Of a DNA stretch of 9,137 nucleotides, positions 8,401 through 9,137 are shown one piece after another. Source of the stretch: an uncultured Planctomycetaceae bacterium. Lineage in GTDB: Bacteria > Planctomycetota > Planctomycetia > Pirellulales > UBA1268. Location: assembly GCA_903885855.1 (NCBI GenBank), contig CAISKG010000377.1:1-9137 (forward strand). The letters are read 5' to 3'. The first letter of the stretch is position 1; each line of letters begins with the position of its first letter. The notes beneath the pieces were generated by a model that made no database searches, was not told the DNA's origin, and saw only the letters and a program-made list of their open reading frames with translations. The position numbers and the translations under genes are program-made.

Positions 8401-9137
8401 CTGGTCGCTCGGCGCGCTCGGGAGCGCGAGCGGCCACGGCGGGCCGGTGACGGCCATCGCCGCGATCCCCACGGCGCCGCTCGAGGTCGTCACCGGCTGC
8501 GCCGACGGCCTGGTGCGGCGCGTGCGGCTGGCCGACGGCCAGATGGCGGGGCAATTCTCCCACGGCGGCCCGGTGACGGCGGTGGCGGTGCGCGCCGACG
8601 GCCAGCGTGTCGCCAGCGCCGGCGAGGCCGGCTCGATCAGGCTGTGGCGCGCCGACGGCCAGGCGCTCGGCGAGCACAAGGGGGACCTGCGACTCCTGGC
8701 CGCGGCGGCGGCGGCGAAGCGGGAGCAGGCCGCCGCCGCGGAACGCGTCGTGGCGGGCAAGGCGCGCGCCGAGGCGGCCGAGAAGGACGCACCGCTCAAG
8801 ACCCAGGCGGCGGCGACCGCGAAGACGGCCCTCGACGCCGCCGAGGCCGATCTGAAACAGAAGACCGACGCCTTCGCCGTCGCCGACGCGGCGCGGATCG
8901 CCGCCGAGAAGGATGCGGTCGGCGCCTCCACGCTCGCCCGCACCGCCGCGCGCGACAAGCTCCGCGCCGACCGGCAGGTGGCCGATGCCCAGGGGGAGGC
9001 GAAGGTCGCGGAGCAGAAGGCCGCGCTGCTGGCCGCGGCGGCGACCGCCGCGCCGGCCGATGCCGCGCGCACGCAGGCGGCCGACGCCGCCGCGCTGGCC
9101 GTGGTGGCGGCCCAGCAGCGCGTGCAGCAGATGCAGA
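5462..9137 (+). CDS. Exported cytochrome c-WD40 propeller protein (3' end beyond window)
   Basis: The reading frame from the ATG at 5462 has no stop to the window edge: 1225 complete codons, 3'-partial. No clear Shine-Dalgarno precedes the ATG, but no other in-frame start lies between gene B and it. A signal peptide spans residues 1-41 (cleavage after Val-Ala-Ala). Residues about 54-150 form a planctomycete-type cytochrome c domain (PSCyt1-like): C70-L-A-C73-H74 binds heme, M123 in VMPPAG is the likely distal ligand, and the domain ends with the usual LSAWVAAGA helix. Residues about 172-1066 hold about 21 WD40-like repeats, the clearest at 567-600 (GHRGAVRAIAF to VRVWD). From about 1077 to the edge the protein is an Ala/Lys/Glu-rich coiled coil. 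The domain order indicates an exported redox-linked scaffold. The electron partner and substrate are unknown. Gene A, with its own heme-like motifs, and gene B are the likely functional partners. Confidence 0.95.
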   Translation, partial: MPSPAHRRPPSPSAAARAAWGALRTAALAAAWCGGLRPGVAAEPLQVIETRPGAELVFETDIRPILERHCLACHSEAERQGDLVLETVAGMLAGGDSGPALVPGSPDASLLVSLAAHRAEPVMPPAGNAVAALDLDPQELGLLSAWVAAGARSAGPPAAASPTAWRPIGARFAPVSAVALSPDGQLAALARGDRLLLHTVPDGRLLADLVDPALGSAAHADLVEAIAFSRTGDRLVSGGFREAKVWRRPRDVRAWEVADAAAATALAASPDGTAIATAEAGRLRVLDAATGTARITIPIPDRSVTALAFADGGRTLLAGDSSGGVGAWSAVDGASLGAFESPQPVRALAVVGTGGLLAAAPGTDEILAVGGGDAMLRTFRLPDSLPLELLGAAEPGRRFAVSADRRTLAVVGRTGAVRILSIADPAAPRETASWTLDRGAATSVCLVEGADGLRLATGAADGSISLWNIAGGALTARLGTGSRPVAWLAASPDGTRLVSADAAGSVALWRTTGSDAPAGAAGAGALDAVTAVAFHPGRRTLAVAGLAAGVPTIVVRPLDGATPATALTGHRGAVRAIAFTPDGTRLASAADDATVRVWDPARAGGGALSTIPALPSPAAALGWSADGARIAVAGADQVLRTFNAADGAAGPEHRGHAGPILACGFTTAGQPWSASADATVRSWNPADGQQASSWQMPAAPRAAVATPDGQSLLVASADGALRFHPLSGGQPARVLSGPAVAPSMLATSADGTRLVTLEPAADRALVRHWDVAAGRHLETRECAPTSAAFADAPEALVRVGTDGSPARTALFVARHLEVPPQPVAGVASLPGGIVVIGSADGTLRGFQGESGQATFTASHGLPVTALAAAADGSLLATAAKGGGVRFWRGDGTALGQGLASLPGEVAALALAPGARRALVSLAPPPAPPGGPPAPAAILSVDPATGTLLERRAAPGAPATWISLGDGDAGVLSAGDDGARHWSLGALGSASGHGGPVTAIAAIPTAPLEVVTGCADGLVRRVRLADGQMAGQFSHGGPVTAVAVRADGQRVASAGEAGSIRLWRADGQALGEHKGDLRLLAAAAAAKREQAAAAERVVAGKARAEAAEKDAPLKTQAAATAKTALDAAEADLKQKTDAFAVADAARIAAEKDAVGASTLARTAARDKLRADRQVADAQGEAKVAEQKAALLAAAATAAPADAARTQAADAAALAVVAAQQRVQQMQ
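5669..5683 (+). other. CXXCH heme c site of gene C
   Basis: Codons for C70-L-A-C73-H74, preceded by DIRPILERH, match the start of the planctomycete cytochrome c domain. Fifty residues downstream, M123 in MPPAG (codon at 5828) fits the usual sixth heme ligand. Both ligands are intact, so this looks like a functional monoheme cytochrome domain. Confidence 0.88.
5975..8662 (+). repeat. About 21 WD40-like repeats in gene C
   Basis: The repeats occupy residues 172 to about 1066. By eye I count about 21 units of the form 'V-x-A-x-A-x-SPDG, then LAS-x-x-x-DG-x-V-x-W, then a small turn'. About 895 residues divided by 21 gives 42 to 43 per unit, the normal WD40 length. Strong units include those ending ISLWN, VALWR, VRVWD, VRSWN, VRFWR and IRLWR. 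Several others lack the Trp or the GH pair and are degenerate. Twenty-one units would build three seven-bladed propellers. The exact count is uncertain by two or three because of the degenerate blades. Confidence 0.85.
8690..9136 (+). other. Ala-rich coiled coil at the 3' edge of gene C
   Basis: From residue 1077 to the edge (1225) the sequence is dominated by Ala with Lys, Glu, Asp, Arg and Gln, and has no Trp and very few Gly. It begins just after GEHKGDLR, which looks like the opening loop of another WD40 blade (compare GHRGAVR earlier). The helices may therefore interrupt a blade, with WD40 sequence resuming beyond the window. The full length of the coil cannot be seen. Confidence 0.8.

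Noticed and set aside
5975..8662. The frequently recurring 9-mer gccgacggc as a possible DNA uptake or recombination signal
   Set aside because: It recurs in the same codon phase and encodes the Ala-Asp-Gly turn of the WD40 repeats and related loops, so protein repetition explains it.

Overview
The window is very GC-rich, with G or C at almost every third codon position. It holds three consecutive plus-strand genes that fill nearly all of it. All three products begin with a signal peptide. Two have heme-c-type cysteine/histidine motifs. The family combination (DUF1549/DUF1553, pre-peptidase C-terminal-like beta domains, and a planctomycete-type cytochrome domain fused to WD40 repeats) points to a high-GC member of the Planctomycetota. 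I cannot place it to order or genus.

Layout: positions 1-89 are a short leader with no supported gene. Gene A (90-2591) encodes an exported 833-residue protein with two bacterial Ig-like regions flanking a divergent cytochrome-like segment, then DUF1549 and DUF1553. Gene B (2602-5436) starts 10 bases later. It encodes an exported 944-residue all-beta protein with two PPC-like domains and several Ig-like units, one interrupted by an Ala/Gln-rich coiled coil. Gene C (5462 to beyond the window) starts 25 bases after gene B. It encodes an exported cytochrome c domain followed by about 21 WD40-like blades and then a second Ala-rich coiled coil, which is still open at the window edge. No stop interrupts gene C over 1225 codons, so the gene is 3'-truncated by the window, not broken.

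The short spacings, the shared orientation and the absence of a terminator between the genes suggest one operon. The products probably work together outside the cytoplasm. Gene A and gene C look like heme-bearing proteins, and gene B and gene C look like large adhesive or scaffold proteins. No substrate can be read from the sequence. DUF1549/DUF1553 proteins are abundant in planctomycetes and their biochemical role is essentially unknown, so this is a recognisable but functionally undescribed module. Its most distinctive features are the matching coiled-coil insertions in genes B and C, the apparent 3 x 7 blade propeller in gene C, and an exact 18-bp tandem duplication in the signal peptide of gene A. 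I saw no RNA gene, CRISPR array, mobile element or terminator.
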